64,000 nucleotides of DNA from Pseudooceanicola antarcticus (GCF_900215355.1 NZ_OBEA01000001.1:372001-436000); one strand, 5' to 3'. Shown: positions 25,767 to 33,515, counted from the first letter of the stretch. Translations and numbers: made by a program. The notes: generated by a model not told the origin, from the sequence alone.

Positions 25767-26360
25767 ATGCGCCTGAACCGCCTTCCCCTGCTGCCCCTCG
25801 CCCTTGCCGTCCTTGCCCTGCAGACCGGCGTGGCCCAGGCCCATACCAGCACCGGAGCAGGCGGCTTCGCCAGCGGCTTTGCCCATCCGATCCTGGGTTG
25901 GGATCACGTGGTGGCCATGGTGGCCGTGGGTCTCTGGGGGGCGGTGCTTGGCCGTCCCGCGCTCTGGCTGCTGCCGCTGGTCTTCCCGCTGGTCATGGCG
26001 CTTGGTGCCGCCGCCGGCATCCTCGGCCTGCCGCTGCCCGCCGTCGAGACCGGCATCGCGCTGTCCGGCGTCGTGCTGGGGCTGATGGTGGCTCTGGCCT
26101 GGCCCGCGCCGCTCTGGGTGGCCGCCCTGATCACCGGCGCTTTCGCCATCTTCCACGGCCACGCCCATGGCACCGAGCTGCCGGGCACGGCGGGGCCGCT
26201 GGCCTATGGCCTGGGCTTCGTGCTGGGCACCGGGCTGCTGCACATGGCGGGCATCGGCTTCGGCCTGCTCTGGACCTCGCCCCGAGGCCGCCTTGCGGTG
26301 CGCGCCGCCGGCCTTGCCATCGCCGCCGCCGGAGGCGCCTTCCTGACCGGCCTCGCCTGA
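25767..26360 (+). CDS. HupE/UreJ-family membrane protein (probable nickel or cobalt transporter)
   Basis: A 197-residue protein starting at ATG 25767 (MRLNRLPLLPLALAVLALQT), with a signal-like first helix ending AQAHT. The family metal motif is clear: HPILGWDHVVAMVAVG, with a second histidine-rich segment FHGHAHGTE. About six helices follow. Family members import nickel for hydrogenase or urease; neither enzyme is in this window, so which metalloenzyme is served is unknown. A 17-codon upstream extension of the frame is rejected because it would bury the signal sequence. Confidence 0.83.
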   Translation: MRLNRLPLLPLALAVLALQTGVAQAHTSTGAGGFASGFAHPILGWDHVVAMVAVGLWGAVLGRPALWLLPLVFPLVMALGAAAGILGLPLPAVETGIALSGVVLGLMVALAWPAPLWVAALITGAFAIFHGHAHGTELPGTAGPLAYGLGFVLGTGLLHMAGIGFGLLWTSPRGRLAVRAAGLAIAAAGGAFLTGLA

Positions 26361-26364
26361 GCCC

Positions 26365-27003
26365 TTGCGCCAGGCACAGCTCCGCCTCCTGCCCAGCGTC
26401 CTGACCAACCTCGGGGTCCTTGCCCTGCCAGGCATGGCCCTGCCCGGCACGGCCCTGGCGCATCCGGGCAGCACGCTGCAACACCAGGCCGGGGACTTCA
26501 CCCTTGGCCTGGGCCTCTCGCTGGGTCTGCTGGAAAGTCTGTTGCCCCTGATCGCCCTGGGCCTGGCACTGGCCGGCCGCCCGCGCCTGCCCTGGCTGCC
26601 CATGCTGATCGGCCTCGGCGCGGGGCTGAGCCTCGCTGGCCTGGCGCCCGAGGGCATCGGCGCTGCCGCCCTCGGGGCCGGCTGCCTCCTGGCGCTGGTC
26701 ACGGCGCTCTGCCCGCCCCCCCTGCCCGCCGCGCTGCAAGGTGCCGCTGCGGTGCTGCTGCCGGGGCTGGCCGTGGCTAGCCTCTACCACGGCGGCAGCG
26801 CCACACCGCCCATGGCGATGATCCTTGGAAGCCTGTCGGGGGTGATGCTTGCGGTGCTGGGGCCTGCCCTTGGCGGGCGCCAGATCCTGCGATTGCCGGG
26901 CAAGATCCCGGCTCTGGCCTTGCGGATCGCGGCCAGCTGGCTCGCCGCGATCCTGATCATCGTGCTGGCCTTCGTCCTGGCGGGTCCGCCGGACGGGCTC
27001 TAG
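26365..27003 (+). CDS. HupE-like membrane protein lacking the metal motif
   Basis: A hydrophobic protein of about 212 residues immediately downstream of the HupE gene. It has a similar plan: a leader ending ALAHPGSTLQHQAGDF, then about six helices. It keeps HPG at the expected place but not the GxDHxxAM metal motif, and lacks the HGHAHG segment. A diverged duplicate is the best reading. The start is uncertain: TTG at 26365 preserves a leader peptide, while the first ATG at 26434 would remove most of it. The frame ends 4 bp from the msrA stop on the other strand. Confidence 0.6.
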   Translation: MRQAQLRLLPSVLTNLGVLALPGMALPGTALAHPGSTLQHQAGDFTLGLGLSLGLLESLLPLIALGLALAGRPRLPWLPMLIGLGAGLSLAGLAPEGIGAAALGAGCLLALVTALCPPPLPAALQGAAAVLLPGLAVASLYHGGSATPPMAMILGSLSGVMLAVLGPALGGRQILRLPGKIPALALRIAASWLAAILIIVLAFVLAGPPDGL

Positions 27004-27006
27004 CGC

Positions 27007-27516
27007 CTACTCCGCCGCAGAGCGCTTGGGCAGCACCCAGTCGGGGCGCGGGAAGTGGCAGGTATAGCCGTTCGGGATGCGCTCCAGGTAATCCTGGTGC
27101 TCGGGCTCGGCTTCCCAGAAATCGCCCACGGGCTCGACCTCGGTGACCACCTTGCCGGGCCAGATGCCCGAGGCGTTCACATCGGCGATGGTATCCAGCG
27201 CCACCTGCTTCTGCTCTTCGTCCACGTAGTAGATGGCCGAGCGGTAGGACATGCCGATGTCATTGCCCTGGCGGTTCGGCGTGGTCGGATCATGGATCTG
27301 GAAGAAGAACTCCAGCAGATCGCGGTACGAGATCACCTCGGGGTCGTAGATGATCTCGATCCCCTCGGCATGGGTGCCGTGGTCGCGGTAGGTCGCATTG
27401 GGCACATCGCCGCCGGTATAGCCGACGCGGGTGCGGGCGACGCCGGGCTTCTTGCGGATCAGGTCCTGCATGCCCCAGAAACAGCCGCCGGCCAGAACTG
27501 CACGTGCTTCACTCAT
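27007..27516 (-). CDS. msrA: Peptide-methionine (S)-S-oxide reductase MsrA
   Basis: A 169-residue MsrA with the catalytic motif [11 protein letters not shown] (Cys in GCFW) near the N-terminus, [20 protein letters not shown] and [18 protein letters not shown], all conserved. It repairs the S epimer of methionine sulfoxide. No extra resolving-cysteine pair is seen at the C-terminus. The start at ATG 27516 overlaps the msrB stop in ATGA, and earlier codons belong to msrB. It lacks a signal peptide, so it is cytoplasmic. Confidence 0.95.
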   Translation of the reverse strand: MSEARAVLAGGCFWGMQDLIRKKPGVARTRVGYTGGDVPNATYRDHGTHAEGIEIIYDPEVISYRDLLEFFFQIHDPTTPNRQGNDIGMSYRSAIYYVDEEQKQVALDTIADVNASGIWPGKVVTEVEPVGDFWEAEPEHQDYLERIPNGYTCHFPRPDWVLPKRSAAE

Positions 27517-27962
27517 TCCACTTCCTCCACTTGATCGAGGTATTTGCCGTAGCCCTCTGCCTCCATCTCGTCCTTGGGGACGAAACGCAGCGAGGCCGAA
27601 TTGATGCAATAGCGCAGCCCGCCGCGTTCGGTCGGACCATCGGGGAAGACATGGCCCAGGTGACTGTCGCCATGTTTCGAGCGCACCTCGATGCGCACCA
27701 TGCCATGGCTCTCGTCACGCAGGTTGACGATGTTCTCTTCCTCGATCGGCTTCACGAAGCTGGGCCAGCCACAGCCGCTTTCATATTTCGCCGAGGAGGC
27801 AAAAAGCGGCTCGCCCGAGACCACGTCAACGTAGATCCCGACCCGCTTGTTGCCCAGCAGGGCGCCTGTGAAGGGCCGCTCGGTGCCGCTTTCCTGGGTC
27901 ACCCGGTATTCCTCGGGGCTCAGTCGGGCGAGGGCCTCTTCGGTCTTGCGGTACTCCGTCAT
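27513..27962 (-). CDS. msrB: Peptide-methionine (R)-S-oxide reductase MsrB
   Basis: A 149-residue MsrB that repairs the R epimer. Motifs are [32 protein letters not shown] and the catalytic cysteine in [11 protein letters not shown]. The two CxxC zinc-binding pairs of the zinc form are absent. The ATG at 27962 is supported by GGAGGA five bases upstream, and the 20-codon upstream extension is rejected. It is the first gene of the msrB-msrA pair, so both epimers are repaired by one operon. Confidence 0.95.
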   Translation of the reverse strand: MTEYRKTEEALARLSPEEYRVTQESGTERPFTGALLGNKRVGIYVDVVSGEPLFASSAKYESGCGWPSFVKPIEEENIVNLRDESHGMVRIEVRSKHGDSHLGHVFPDGPTERGGLRYCINSASLRFVPKDEMEAEGYGKYLDQVEEVE

Positions 27963-28248
27963 GGGTTCCTCCATTGCTGCTGCTTTATGTGGGCAAGCCT
28001 GGGCGAAAGGAAAGGGGCGCACCGGCGGAAGGCGTCAGAAACGGGGATGGGGCGGGATAGTTTCACCCAGGCCTGACCCCTGGCCAAAACCGGCAGCGGC
28101 TTGCCAACTGACGCGGGTTCGACAGGCAAGCCCCTGCCACCAAACGACTTTCCCTAAGACCGCAGGAACCGGGCCGCGCGGCCTTCCGTTGATGCAGCGA
28201 CCGGCACCAATCACCGGCCCATATTGAACTAACGTCAAAGGAAACGAC

Positions 28249-28803
28249 ATGACCACCAAGACCCGCTCCATCGCGCTCGCCACCCTGCTTGCCACCACCA
28301 TTTCCGGCGCCGCCATGGCCGATATCTCTCTCGATACCGGCGGCTCGCTCGGGGTGTCCGTCGGCGACAGCGGCATCAGCACCGACGGCGGCCTCTCGGT
28401 GAATGCCTCCGAAGACGGTCTGAACGCGGATCTGGGCGGCGCGCTGAACGCCGATGCCGATGGCGAAGCGGAAGGCTCGCTTGCCGCTGATGGCTCTGCC
28501 AATGTCTCGACCGATGAGGGTGAGGCCTCGGGCGGCCTGCTGCTCTCGAGCATGCTGGACGGCGACGAGCTGAACGCCACCACGGTGACCGAGCTGATGG
28601 CCAAGGGCTCCATCGACGAAGAGGGCCTGGACGCCGCCGTTTCGGCCAACGCCGAGGCCATTGCCTCGATGCGCGACGCCATTGCCGCAGATGCCGAGCT
28701 TTCGGCTGCCCTGGACGCGGAAGGCTATGCCGCAGAGGACGTGATCGGCGCCCAGGCAATGGCCGATGGCAGCACCCGCCTGGTGATCGACGACCGCAGC
28801 TGA
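28249..28803 (+). CDS. Secreted acidic repeat protein with a C-terminal domain shared with the next gene
   Basis: A 184-residue protein of unknown function. A Sec signal peptide (about 1-24, ending SGAAMA) is followed by an Asp/Gly/Ala-rich, highly acidic segment (25-105) with loose repeats such as SEDGLNADLGGALNADADGE. The last 49 residues (136-184) align without gaps to the last 49 residues of the protein at 29112-29936, with 18 identities, including R at alignment position 7, EG at 23-24, DV at 29-30, DGS at 38-40 and DDR at 46-48. There are no cysteines. AAAGGA before the ATG supports the start. A clear terminator follows, so it is its own transcription unit. It may sit in the periplasm or outside the cell. 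Confidence 0.75.
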   Translation: MTTKTRSIALATLLATTISGAAMADISLDTGGSLGVSVGDSGISTDGGLSVNASEDGLNADLGGALNADADGEAEGSLAADGSANVSTDEGEASGGLLLSSMLDGDELNATTVTELMAKGSIDEEGLDAAVSANAEAIASMRDAIAADAELSAALDAEGYAAEDVIGAQAMADGSTRLVIDDRS

Positions 28804-28853
28804 TCCCCGGATCAGCGCCGCTTTTCCAGGCGCGCCAAGGTTTGAAAACGGAT

Positions 28854-28884
28854 GCCTCCGCCCGGTTCGGGCGGGGGCTTTTCG
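28854..28884 (+). terminator. Rho-independent terminator after the first acidic repeat protein
   Basis: An 11-bp stem (GCCTCCGCCCG with CGGGCGGGGGC, one G-T pair) closes on a 3-nt loop at 28865-28867 and is followed by TTTTCG. It lies about 50 bp after the stop at 28803. Confidence 0.8.
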
Positions 28885-28921
28885 CGTTTATCGGCAAGAA
28901 TTCGCCGGCACACGGAACATC

Positions 28922-28984
28922 ACGTTAACGTTTGATTCACAAGAGATTCTTGTCTCGTCAAATGCTTTGGTCACAAATTTGACC
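28922..28984. promoter_or_regulatory. Cluster of three palindromes upstream of the second acidic repeat protein
   Basis: Three separate dyads occur in 63 bp: ACGTTAACGT (28922-28931, perfect), ACAAGA-GAT-TCTTGT (28939-28953, perfect 6-bp arms) and GGTCA-CAAATT-TGACC (28969-28984, 5-bp arms). The region is AT-rich relative to the genome and lies 130-190 bp upstream of the start at 29112, where a promoter would be expected. It could be a multi-operator control region. No regulator gene is adjacent. Confidence 0.45.
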
Positions 28985-29111
28985 CTCTCGACAGGAGCGA
29001 AAATTCGCCAACTCTCCCCCTGGTTGCAACCGCCTCTGCGTCTCTCACGTTTCTTCCATGCAAGGCCCGGACATTATTCCGGCCCCAACGAGCTGATGGA
29101 GGAAGTAGCTC

Positions 29112-29936
29112 ATGACTGGTACATTTATTAAGAAAGCAGCACTTACTACCGCCGTACTCGCCCTTATGGCCCCCGCCGCGGCGCAGGCAGACATTGGATT
29201 GGACGTTGATCTGGGGCTGGATGACGGCGTCCAGGCAGACGTCGACCTGGACCTCGGTCTGGGCGGAGATGACGGGGTGAACGCGGATGCCGACGTCGGC
29301 CTCGGTATCGGCGGCGACGATGGCGTGAACGCCGACGCAGACCTGAATGCCGGGCTCGGTGGCAGTGACGGCGTCACTGCGGATGCCGACATCGGCGCCG
29401 GTCTGGGCGGCGGTGACGGCGTTACCGCTGATGCCGATGTCGTGGCCGGTGTCGGTGGCGATGATGGGCTGGGCGTCGACGCAGAGGTCGATGCAGATGT
29501 CCTGAGCCAGTCGATTGCCGATCTGGGCGCCGATCTGGGCGTGACCACCAACGGCGGCTCGGGTTCCGGTGGCTCCGGCACGGGCACCACCACCGCGCAG
29601 GGCACCACGACCAGCACCACCACGACGAACACCACCGGTGGAAATACCTTCGCCTTTGCCGATACCAGCACCTCTGTGGTCGCCACGGCCCCGCCCTCGG
29701 CCTTCGGCCTGGTGACGGTGACCCAGCTGCAGCGCCGCCGCGAGATCGACCTGCAATGGTTCGACTGGAAGATCTCTCAGTCGCAGGGCTGGATCGCCAA
29801 CCTGCGCCAGCGCGTGGCCTCGAACCGTCCGCTGGCCTCCTGGCTGGTCGGTGAAGGCTGGTGGCCCCAGGATGTGGTGGGCTTCTACCGCAAGACCGAT
29901 GGCAGCCTCTGGCTGATCGTCGACGACCGCGCCTGA
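29112..29936 (+). CDS. Secreted acidic 16-residue-repeat protein with shared C-terminal domain
   Basis: A 274-residue protein of unknown function. A signal peptide (1-26, ending APAAAQA) is followed by about five imperfect 16-residue repeats (roughly 40-120) of the form D-hydrophobic-xx-G-x-GG-x-DGV-x-ADA. A Ser/Thr/Gly-rich linker (about 145-175: GSGSGGSGTGTTTAQGTTT) leads to a basic, aromatic C-terminal region (about 205-274). The final 49 residues are homologous to the end of the upstream gene product. The regular acidic repeats could form a beta-solenoid or bind divalent cations, but they are not canonical RTX nonapeptides. GGAGGAAG before the ATG supports the start. Confidence 0.78.
   Translation: MTGTFIKKAALTTAVLALMAPAAAQADIGLDVDLGLDDGVQADVDLDLGLGGDDGVNADADVGLGIGGDDGVNADADLNAGLGGSDGVTADADIGAGLGGGDGVTADADVVAGVGGDDGLGVDAEVDADVLSQSIADLGADLGVTTNGGSGSGGSGTGTTTAQGTTTSTTTTNTTGGNTFAFADTSTSVVATAPPSAFGLVTVTQLQRRREIDLQWFDWKISQSQGWIANLRQRVASNRPLASWLVGEGWWPQDVVGFYRKTDGSLWLIVDDRA
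29190..29477 (+). repeat. Imperfect 48-bp tandem repeats coding for a 16-residue protein repeat
   Basis: About five tandem units of 48 bp lie within the gene at 29112. Each carries a GGC-x-GATGACGGCGTGAAC-like core encoding GG-x-DGV. The protein sequence is better conserved than the DNA, which suggests selection on the protein repeat and not a recent DNA expansion. Confidence 0.75.
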
Positions 29937-29972
29937 GGCGCGACGCTGCCCCACTCACGGACCAAGATCACG

Positions 29973-30003
29973 ATCACACCCGGAGCTCGCTTCCGGGTGT
30001 GAT
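29973..30003. terminator. Hairpin between converging secreted-protein and queG genes
   Basis: A perfect 12-bp stem, ATCACACCCGGA with TCCGGGTGTGAT, encloses a 7-nt loop at 29985-29991. It is placed 36 bp after one stop codon and 1 bp from the other. No T-run follows on either strand, so it may act as a weak bidirectional terminator or an RNA 3'-end stabiliser. Confidence 0.6.
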
Positions 30004-30004
30004 C

Positions 30005-31072
30005 TCATGCGGAGGGCAGCCGGTCGAGGGCCCAGCGGGCCGCCTCGGCCAGGGTCGGATCGGGGTCCTCGGCCAGCGGCGCCACCGCCGTGCGCAGATC
30101 GGCCCGGCCCGAGTTGCCGATGGCATAGGCCACGTTGCGCAGGAAACGGTCCCGTCCGATGCGCTTGATCGGAGACCCCGAGAACCGCGCCCGGAACGCC
30201 GCATCATCAAGCCCCGCCAGCTCTGCCAGCGCGGGGGCGTTCAGGTCGTCGCGGGCGTGGTACTTCACCTCTGATGCGCGGCGGGCGAACTTGTTCCAGG
30301 GACAGACCGCAAGGCAGTCATCGCAGCCGTAGATCCGATTGCCGAGCGCCGGGCGCAGCTCTTCGGGCACCGGGCCCTTGTGCTCGATCGTCAGGTAGGA
30401 AATGCAGCGCCGCGCATCAAGCTGGTAGGGCGCGGGGAAGGCATCGGTCGGGCAGGCATCCAGGCAGCGGCGGCACTGGCCGCAATGGTCGACCTCCGGC
30501 GCGTCGCGCGGCAGCTCCAGCGTGGTGAAGATGGCGCCCAGGAAGAACCAGCTGCCCAGCTCGCGGCTGACCAGGTTGGTGTGCTTGCCCTGCCAGCCCA
30601 GCCCGGCGGCCTGGCCCAGGGCCTTTTCCGGCACCGGCGCGGTATCGACGAAGACCTTCACCTGCGCCGCCGCGCCATCCTCCTGGGGCCCGGCCTCGGC
30701 GATGAGCCAGCGCGCCAGCCGCTTCAGGCGCTTCTTGACCACATCGTGGTAGTCCTTGTTCTGCGCATAGACCGAGATACCCGCCCGGTCGGGTTGCTCC
30801 AGCACCGCCAGCGGATCATGGTCGGGTCCGTAGTTCTCGGCCAGCATGATGATACTCTGCGCCTCGGGCCAGAGCTGCGCCGGGTCGCCGCGCCAGTGGC
30901 TGCGCTCTTCCATCCACTGCATCTGGCCGTGGAAACCCGCCTCGAGAAAGGCCTGCAGCCGCCCGGCCACCTGCGGCACCGCCTCGGGCGCGCAGATGCG
31001 CACGGCGGAAAAGCCCTCGGCCAGGGCCTGCCGTTTCAGCGTTTCGACAAGGGTGTCGCCGGGCATCGTCAT
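30005..31072 (-). CDS. queG: Epoxyqueuosine reductase
   Basis: QueG reduces epoxyqueuosine to queuosine in tRNA wobble position 34, using cobalamin and two [4Fe-4S] clusters. The ferredoxin-like cysteine motifs are [12 protein letters not shown] and [10 protein letters not shown]. Upstream conserved segments are [18 protein letters not shown] and [19 protein letters not shown]. The C-terminal HEAT-like part contains [15 protein letters not shown]. The ATG at 31072 (MTMPGDTL) is my start; an ATG two codons later is equally possible. The protein is 355 residues, normal for the family. Confidence 0.95.
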   Translation of the reverse strand: MTMPGDTLVETLKRQALAEGFSAVRICAPEAVPQVAGRLQAFLEAGFHGQMQWMEERSHWRGDPAQLWPEAQSIIMLAENYGPDHDPLAVLEQPDRAGISVYAQNKDYHDVVKKRLKRLARWLIAEAGPQEDGAAAQVKVFVDTAPVPEKALGQAAGLGWQGKHTNLVSRELGSWFFLGAIFTTLELPRDAPEVDHCGQCRRCLDACPTDAFPAPYQLDARRCISYLTIEHKGPVPEELRPALGNRIYGCDDCLAVCPWNKFARRASEVKYHARDDLNAPALAELAGLDDAAFRARFSGSPIKRIGRDRFLRNVAYAIGNSGRADLRTAVAPLAEDPDPTLAEAARWALDRLPSA

Positions 31073-31132
31073 GGGCACCGTTCTGCCAGAAAACACCGGC
31101 AAGGGCCATCGGCGGCCCGTCTTGCGCGCAGA

Positions 31133-31804
31133 TCAGAAATCCAGGTCGGCGTAGTGGGCCGGCGGCGGGAAGCCCGGCACCTGGTCCATCAGGATCGACC
31201 GGAAGGCAGGCCGGGACTTGATCTTGGCATACCAGTCCTTCACCCCCGGTGCGCGATCCCAGTCTACGTCCGAGATGTAGTCGAGCGAGGACAGGTGCGC
31301 GGCGGCGGCGAAATCGGCCAGGGTCATGCGGTCGCCCGCCAGCCAGCGGCGGTGATCCAGCAGCCAGCCCATGTAATCGAGGTGGAACTTGATCGCCCGA
31401 AGACCGGCCATGACATTGGTGGAATTGGGGAAACCCTGCCCGGTGATCTTCTTGTTCACCCGCTCGTAGAGCAGTTTCGAGGTCACCTCGTGGTGGAACT
31501 TGTCGTCGAACCACATCACCAGGCGGCGCACCTCGTGCCGGGTCAGCGGGTCAGAGGGCATCAGCGCGGGCTCGGGGTAAAGCTCTTCGAGGTACTCGCA
31601 GATCGCGGCGCTCTCGGCCAGCGCATGGCCGTCCAGCTTCAGCACCGGCACCTTGCCGGCGGGATTGCGGCGCAGGAAGTCGGGGTCCTTCTCCCAGTAG
31701 CGCTCTTCGATCAGCTTCACTTCGACCTTCTTCTCGGCCAGCGACAGGCGGACCTTGCGGCAGAAGGGGGACAGGGGAACGTGGTAAAGCTCGGCAGAAA
31801 TCAT
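31133..31804 (-). CDS. Glutathione S-transferase family protein
   Basis: A 223-residue GST-fold protein. The thioredoxin-like N-terminal domain has a cysteine at SPFCRKVRLSLAEK, which suggests a Cys-type active site of the omega or beta kind, and the cis-proline region GKVPVLKLDG followed by ESAAICEYLEELYP. The helical C-terminal domain contains LAGDRMTLADFAAAAHLSSL, with the conserved N-capping aspartate. The ATG at 31804 has AGAGG upstream; an ATG three codons earlier is the alternative. Substrate unknown. It lies between mtgA and queG in a minus-strand group. Confidence 0.86.
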   Translation of the reverse strand: MISAELYHVPLSPFCRKVRLSLAEKKVEVKLIEERYWEKDPDFLRRNPAGKVPVLKLDGHALAESAAICEYLEELYPEPALMPSDPLTRHEVRRLVMWFDDKFHHEVTSKLLYERVNKKITGQGFPNSTNVMAGLRAIKFHLDYMGWLLDHRRWLAGDRMTLADFAAAAHLSSLDYISDVDWDRAPGVKDWYAKIKSRPAFRSILMDQVPGFPPPAHYADLDF

Positions 31805-31853
31805 CGACAACATCCTCTTACCTGACCCGTCTTGCCGCGCCGGGACGTGAAGT

Positions 31854-32603
31854 TCAACTCTGGAAACAGGCCGCGCGCCCGTCCCGGTCGATGGTCGCCG
31901 CACCATCGCGGATTGCCGCCGAGCGGCGCTGCAGATATTCCGTGGGCTTGCTGGCCGACCGCGACTTGGGCGAGGGCAGCACCGAGGCCAGCCGCGCCGC
32001 CTGCTGGTCCGAGAGCGCCTCGGCGGAGACGCCGAAGTAATGCTGCGCCGCCGCTTCGACACCGAAGACGCCCTCATCGAACTCCGCGACGTTCATGTAA
32101 ACCTCCAGGATGCGGCGCTTCGACCAGAAGAGCTCGACCAGGGGGGTCAGCAGGGCCTCCAGCGCCTTCCGGGTATAGGTGCGCCCGTGCCAGAGGTAGA
32201 CGTTCTTCACCACCTGCTGGGTCAGGGTCGAGCCACCGCGATTGCCGCCCTCCGAGATGGCCTCGCGCAGGGCGGTCATGTCGACGCCCCAGTGCAGGCA
32301 GAAATTCGCATCCTCCGCCGCCACGACCGAGCGCGCCATCACCGGGGCGATCTTGTCCATCGGCACCCACTGGCGCTGGATCTCATCGAGTCGCAGGTGC
32401 TCTCTGGTCATGTAGAGACCGGGCCAGGGCCGCAGGAAACCGTGCAGGGCGATGACGAAGATCACCACCGCCACCACGCCGAGAAAGGCGCGGGCCAGGT
32501 TGTGAACGGCACGGCGCAGCAGGCTGCGGGCCGGGCGCCGGGATGCCGCCTTGCCTTTGCCGCGCTTGCGGGTGCTGCTCTTGGGTTTCGCCTTGCGTGC
32601 CAC
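31854..32603 (-). CDS. mtgA: Monofunctional biosynthetic peptidoglycan transglycosylase
   Basis: A 249-residue GT51 enzyme that polymerises lipid II glycan strands in the periplasm. It has a strongly basic cytoplasmic tail (about 1-32), one membrane anchor (FLGVVAVVIFVIALHGF) and the GT51 motifs: the catalytic glutamate in VAAEDANFCLHWGVD, GNRGGSTLTQQVVKN, and the second-glutamate region KRRILEVYMNVAEF. There is no transpeptidase domain, in keeping with MtgA. A 49-bp gap precedes the GST gene on the same strand. Confidence 0.94.
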   Translation of the reverse strand: MARKAKPKSSTRKRGKGKAASRRPARSLLRRAVHNLARAFLGVVAVVIFVIALHGFLRPWPGLYMTREHLRLDEIQRQWVPMDKIAPVMARSVVAAEDANFCLHWGVDMTALREAISEGGNRGGSTLTQQVVKNVYLWHGRTYTRKALEALLTPLVELFWSKRRILEVYMNVAEFDEGVFGVEAAAQHYFGVSAEALSDQQAARLASVLPSPKSRSASKPTEYLQRRSAAIRDGAATIDRDGRAACFQS

Positions 32604-32738
32604 CGTCCCGATATACGTGCCAAGGCGGTGCAGGAAAAGCGTTCAACTTGAATGGAGGAGAGGGGGGCGCAGGGCTGCCGCAGCGGCGGGCAGCGGCAGA
32701 AAACCGGCCTGATCTTCTGACATCTGCGTGAAAATGCG

Positions 32739-32774
32739 AAAGGGGCTCTTCCCCGGGGAGGGAAGAGCCCCTTT
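32739..32774 (-). terminator. Terminator of the small QTPFVY-repeat gene
   Basis: A perfect 14-bp stem, AAAGGGGCTCTTCC with GGAAGAGCCCCTTT, encloses an 8-nt loop at 32753-32760. Read on the minus strand it is followed by CGCATTTT. It lies about 100 bp beyond the stop of the gene ending at 32875. Confidence 0.8.
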
Positions 32775-32874
32775 CTACGACCAGAGGGGAGGAGGTCGTT
32801 TCATCCGGGTCGGGCTGGCCGGCCTGGCCGACGGGGATCTGAACCGAGTGGTCAGCCCGCTCCGGAGGGTCCGA

Positions 32875-33174
32875 TTACTCGGCATAGACGAAGGGGGTCT
32901 GAGCAGCCGCGTCGTCCTCATCGGAGACGAAGAAGGAGTTCAGGACCGAAGTGTCGCCGCGCGAGGTCGCGTTGGAGGCTTCTTCGTAGACGAAGGGGGT
33001 CTGACGAGCGGCGTCTTCGGTGCCGCGGTTCACGCGGACCACGGTCGGAGCGGCGTTTTCAGCTGCGCCATAGACGAAGGGGGTTTGCTCGGCTGCGTCA
33101 TCGCTTGCGAAGGCGGCGGTGGTGGCGGAGGCGGCGATCAGGGTTGCGATGCCGAAGGCTTTGAGGGTTTTCAT
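32875..33174 (-). CDS. Small secreted protein with three QTPFVY repeats
   Basis: A 99-residue protein of unknown function. The start at ATG 33174 gives a textbook signal peptide (MKTLKAFGIATLIAASATTA, ending AFA). The mature part of about 76 residues is acidic and carries three copies of the same element: DDAAEQTPFVYG, EDAARQTPFVYEE and DDAAAQTPFVYAE, the last forming the C-terminus. The copies are spaced by about 25-33 residues. There are no cysteines. I know of no family with this motif. It has its own AT-rich upstream region and its own terminator, so it is an independent gene. It may be periplasmic or surface-exposed. Confidence 0.75.
   Translation of the reverse strand: MKTLKAFGIATLIAASATTAAFASDDAAEQTPFVYGAAENAAPTVVRVNRGTEDAARQTPFVYEEASNATSRGDTSVLNSFFVSDEDDAAAQTPFVYAE
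32884..33105 (-). repeat. Three dispersed copies of a short coding repeat
   Basis: On the plus strand the sequence TAGACGAAGGGGGTCTG or a one-base variant occurs starting at about 32884, 32986 and 33070, each followed by a GC-rich stretch encoding the DDAA part. The DNA copies are nearly identical over the QTPFVY-coding part, so a recent duplication or gene conversion is possible. Confidence 0.75.
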
Positions 33175-33453
33175 TTCTAAATCCACTTCTTGAGTTGTCG
33201 GCGCCGGCTTGTTTCGTTTGCGGCGTCGTCTGATGGAATGAAGATAGGGGTCGCCTCGGGCAGAGTGAAGTGCATCCATGCACATCAAACATCGCAAAAT
33301 GGCCCGACAGTTTTCAGGAAAACATACAGATCAAACTAAGTATCTGATTTTTATGTATTTTCATAATTCATTCCAGACTGAACAAATAGACTTACAAGTT
33401 CAAAACTAGCCGAAATCCGCCGCTTGAAAGCCTGAAATCGTCCCCAAAACGCA
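33175..33453. promoter_or_regulatory. AT-rich promoter region of the QTPFVY gene, with a palindrome
   Basis: This noncoding stretch contains a markedly AT-rich patch (about 33310-33410) and, 96 bp upstream of the ATG, the perfect inverted repeat GTGCAT-CC-ATGCAC at 33270-33283. The palindrome has the form of an operator. No exact promoter boxes are assigned. Confidence 0.4.
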
Positions 33454-33483
33454 AAGAGGGGCCCGACGGTGCGGGCCCCTCTT
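33454..33483 (-). terminator. Terminator of the glutamate synthase operon
   Basis: A perfect 12-bp stem, AAGAGGGGCCCG with CGGGCCCCTCTT, and a 6-nt loop at 33466-33471. On the minus strand it is followed by TGCGTTTT. It is placed 33 bp beyond the gltB stop. Confidence 0.88.
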
Positions 33484-33515
33484 GAAAGCGGGATCTTGGC
33501 TTCTACTGGCTGGAA

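Larger units (their letters stand above)
28804..29111. other. Noncoding gap between the two secreted proteins
   Basis: This 308-bp stretch has no gene. It holds the terminator at 28854-28884, then an AT-richer promoter-like zone with three palindromes (28922-28984), and ends with a GGAGGAAG ribosome site before the ATG at 29112. Confidence 0.7.

Noticed and set aside
28023-28248. A riboswitch upstream of the first secreted repeat protein or msrB
   Set aside because: No conserved riboswitch core could be recognised in this gap by eye.
29190-29477. Acidic repeats as RTX calcium-binding nonapeptides
   Set aside because: The period is 16 residues and the GGxGxDxUx pattern is not met; they are a different repeat.
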